In this document: one piece after another, positions 6,181 through 7,057 of the stretch | How positions within the stretch are numbered: position 1 is the first letter of the stretch | Layout of the letters: each line of letters begins with the position of its first letter | NCBI GenBank assembly: GCA_028712845.1 | Contig: JAQTPO010000102.1 | Location: 1 to 7,057, forward strand | Direction: 5' to 3' | Length of the DNA stretch: 7,057 nucleotides | Source of the DNA: Dehalococcoidales bacterium | GTDB lineage: Bacteria > Chloroflexota > Dehalococcoidia > Dehalococcoidales > Fen-1064 | Position numbers and translations under genes: made by a program | The notes under the pieces: generated by a model | What the model was told of the DNA's origin: nothing | Seen by the model: the letters and a program-made list of their open reading frames with translations, nothing else | The model's database searches: none

Positions 6181-6236
6181 CGGTTCACTGATTTGTGATA
6201 TGTAGAAACGGATGAATTGCATGCGAGGTAGTTTCG

Positions 6237-6800
6237 TTGTCCAGGACTAGGATGCTTGGCATATGTCTGGTTACTCTTTTAGTGATAGGGTTAGCCTATT
6301 TCGGAATGGGCTATCTCAATGAACGGGATGCCCAGCAGGCGCTCGTCACTAAAATGGATGATACTAATAAAATGCTGACATTGATGCCGAAGCCGCCGGC
6401 TGATTTACAACAACGCCTCGCCGATGCCCAACAGGCTAATCTGGCGGCTAAACAAAACCTCTTGCCGGACGATGTAGATACTACTCAGGTTATCAAAACT
6501 ATTCTGGCAGCAGCCGATGAATGCCATGTGAATGTTATTCCGCTGACTACGGATTCGTGGACAACCGTAGCAGTCCAGGGAAACAATTATCGTGTTTTAA
6601 CTATCAGCCTATCGATCGAAGGTATTTTTGCCGACCTGACGGCTTTTGTTAATCGTTTCTATGGTAATGAGTTTGCCACAGTGGTAGTGGATACTTTTAC
6701 TATTCAGCAGCCCAGTGAACAAATTAAAGGGCCGAGTGGTAATAATATCGTCTTTACCGGCACTCTGGAGCTGGCGATTTATACTCAGTCTATTGATTAA
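6237..6800 (+). CDS. PilO-like type IV pilus inner-membrane alignment protein
   Basis: A 187-residue bitopic protein. A six-residue basic cytoplasmic tip (MSRTRM) leads into one membrane helix (about 7-25). A helical, probably coiled-coil segment follows (about 28-75, interrupted by PKPP at 51-54). An alpha/beta domain (about 80-185) has the pattern of a PilO-type ferredoxin-like fold: LLPDDVDTTQVIKTILAAA, then NYRVLTISLSIEGIFADLTA and FVNRFYGNEFATVVVDTFTI. PilO normally pairs with PilN and couples PilM in the cytoplasm to the envelope part of the machine. The short cytoplasmic tail has no INLLP motif, which PilN uses to bind PilM, so PilO is favoured over PilN. The TTG at 6237 is chosen for GAGG at 6225-6228, eight bases upstream, and for the basic residues it adds; ATG 6252 with AGGA five bases ahead is nearly as good. 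PilM follows after 15 bases. Confidence 0.68.
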   Translation: MSRTRMLGICLVTLLVIGLAYFGMGYLNERDAQQALVTKMDDTNKMLTLMPKPPADLQQRLADAQQANLAAKQNLLPDDVDTTQVIKTILAAADECHVNVIPLTTDSWTTVAVQGNNYRVLTISLSIEGIFADLTAFVNRFYGNEFATVVVDTFTIQQPSEQIKGPSGNNIVFTGTLELAIYTQSID

Positions 6801-6815
6801 AGGATTGGATAACTG

Positions 6816-7057
6816 ATGTCCGTTACACTGGATATAAGCGCGAATAGTTTGAAACTGGTCTCCATCAACGGCAATCGGGTGGAGAAGTGGGGCGCTGCGC
6901 CTTTATCACCAGGCATGGTTCGGGACGGACACATTCTACAACCTCAGGCAGTCGGAGCGGCTATCGATGCGCTGTTCAAAGAGTTGCATATTCCCAAAGG
7001 CGGGGTTATCGCCACCATCACGGGGCTTTCTTTCACTTACCGTATTCTGCGGTTGCC
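6816..7057 (+). CDS. pilM: Type IV pilus assembly protein PilM, N-terminal part (cut by window end)
   Basis: The reading frame is open from ATG 6816 to the window end, giving 80 complete codons. It begins MSVTLDISANSLKLVSINGN, the first beta hairpin and phosphate-loop region (DIS-x-NS-x-K) of the FtsA/actin-like ATPase fold. It continues with LSPGMVRDGHI (31-41), matching the LPPGxVxDGxI signature typical of PilM, then a helix (about 45-58) and a strand pair ending at TGLSFTYRILRLP. PilM is a cytoplasmic ATP-binding protein that binds the PilN tail and connects to PilB/PilC function. AAGGA at 6800-6804 lies 11 bases before the ATG, overlapping the previous stop, so coupling with the PilO-like gene is likely. 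About three quarters of a normal PilM (roughly 350 residues) lies beyond the window. Confidence 0.85.
   Translation, partial: MSVTLDISANSLKLVSINGNRVEKWGAAPLSPGMVRDGHILQPQAVGAAIDALFKELHIPKGGVIATITGLSFTYRILRL

Larger units (their letters stand above)
5950..6236. other. Intergenic spacer with folded DNA, no credible gene
   Basis: Between the miniprotein and the PilO-like gene lie 287 bases without a convincing protein. The stretch contains a 95-bp imperfect palindrome (6015-6109), a short CCTCC/GGAGG hairpin (6120-6136) and an AT-rich segment with two TATAAT hexamers (6162-6167 and 6175-6180). Very short ORFs open at 5984 (13 codons), 6104 (20 codons) and 6142 (18 codons). Only the last two have ribosome-site-like sequence ahead of them, and neither has recognisable protein features. 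The spacer probably separates the pilin part of the locus from a second transcription unit starting at the PilO-like gene. Confidence 0.6.

Noticed and set aside
1..7057. Type II secretion system instead of type IV pilus
   Set aside because: PilB/GspE, PilC/GspF and pseudopilins are shared by both, but the PilM and PilO-like genes downstream point to T4P; no GspC, GspD or GspL is seen.

Overview
This window is almost entirely one plus-strand type IV pilus (T4P) assembly locus. Reading left to right it holds: a class-III-signal pilin at the window edge; a PilB/GspE-family extension ATPase; a PilC platform protein; a PilV/GspI-like minor pilin; a PilW/GspJ-like minor pilin; a large PilX/GspK-like minor pilin carrying seven 52-residue repeats; a 34-residue membrane miniprotein; a 287-base spacer with folded DNA; a PilO-like bitopic protein; and the first 80 codons of PilM. 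No convincing gene lies on the minus strand, and there are no tRNA, rRNA, CRISPR or insertion-sequence genes.

The organism cannot be fixed from the sequence alone. Base composition is balanced. The pilin sequences, the PilX-like protein with a GQALP signal and a YAADAGVE motif, and a degenerate TGTCATTCTGA palindrome together recall Dehalococcoidia (Chloroflexota). That is an impression from memory, not a search result. No outer-membrane secretin (PilQ) or PilP is in view; this would suit a monoderm, but the window is too short to prove absence.

Layout: 1-345 pilin; 346-456 spacer with a strong inverted repeat; 457-3414 the motor (PilB, PilC) with strong ribosome sites; 3436-5802 three minor pilins, tightly packed or overlapping, hence translationally coupled; 5803-6236 mostly non-coding except the miniprotein at 5845-5949; 6237-7057 inner-membrane alignment proteins. 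In the usual T4P model, PilB hydrolyses ATP at the cytoplasmic face of PilC, PilM and PilO-type proteins connect the motor to the envelope, and minor pilins prime the fibre and sit at its tip.

The most interesting object is the PilX-like protein. Its seven repeats are in perfect 156-bp register, and the N-terminal strand preceding repeat 1 is exactly the strand missing after repeat 7. This is the pattern expected of a closed seven-bladed beta-propeller, displayed on a minor pilin and so probably at the pilus tip. Other items worth checking are the miniprotein, the 95-bp palindrome, two hairpins that bury a GGAGG ribosome site in front of very short ORFs, and the PilO-before-PilM order.
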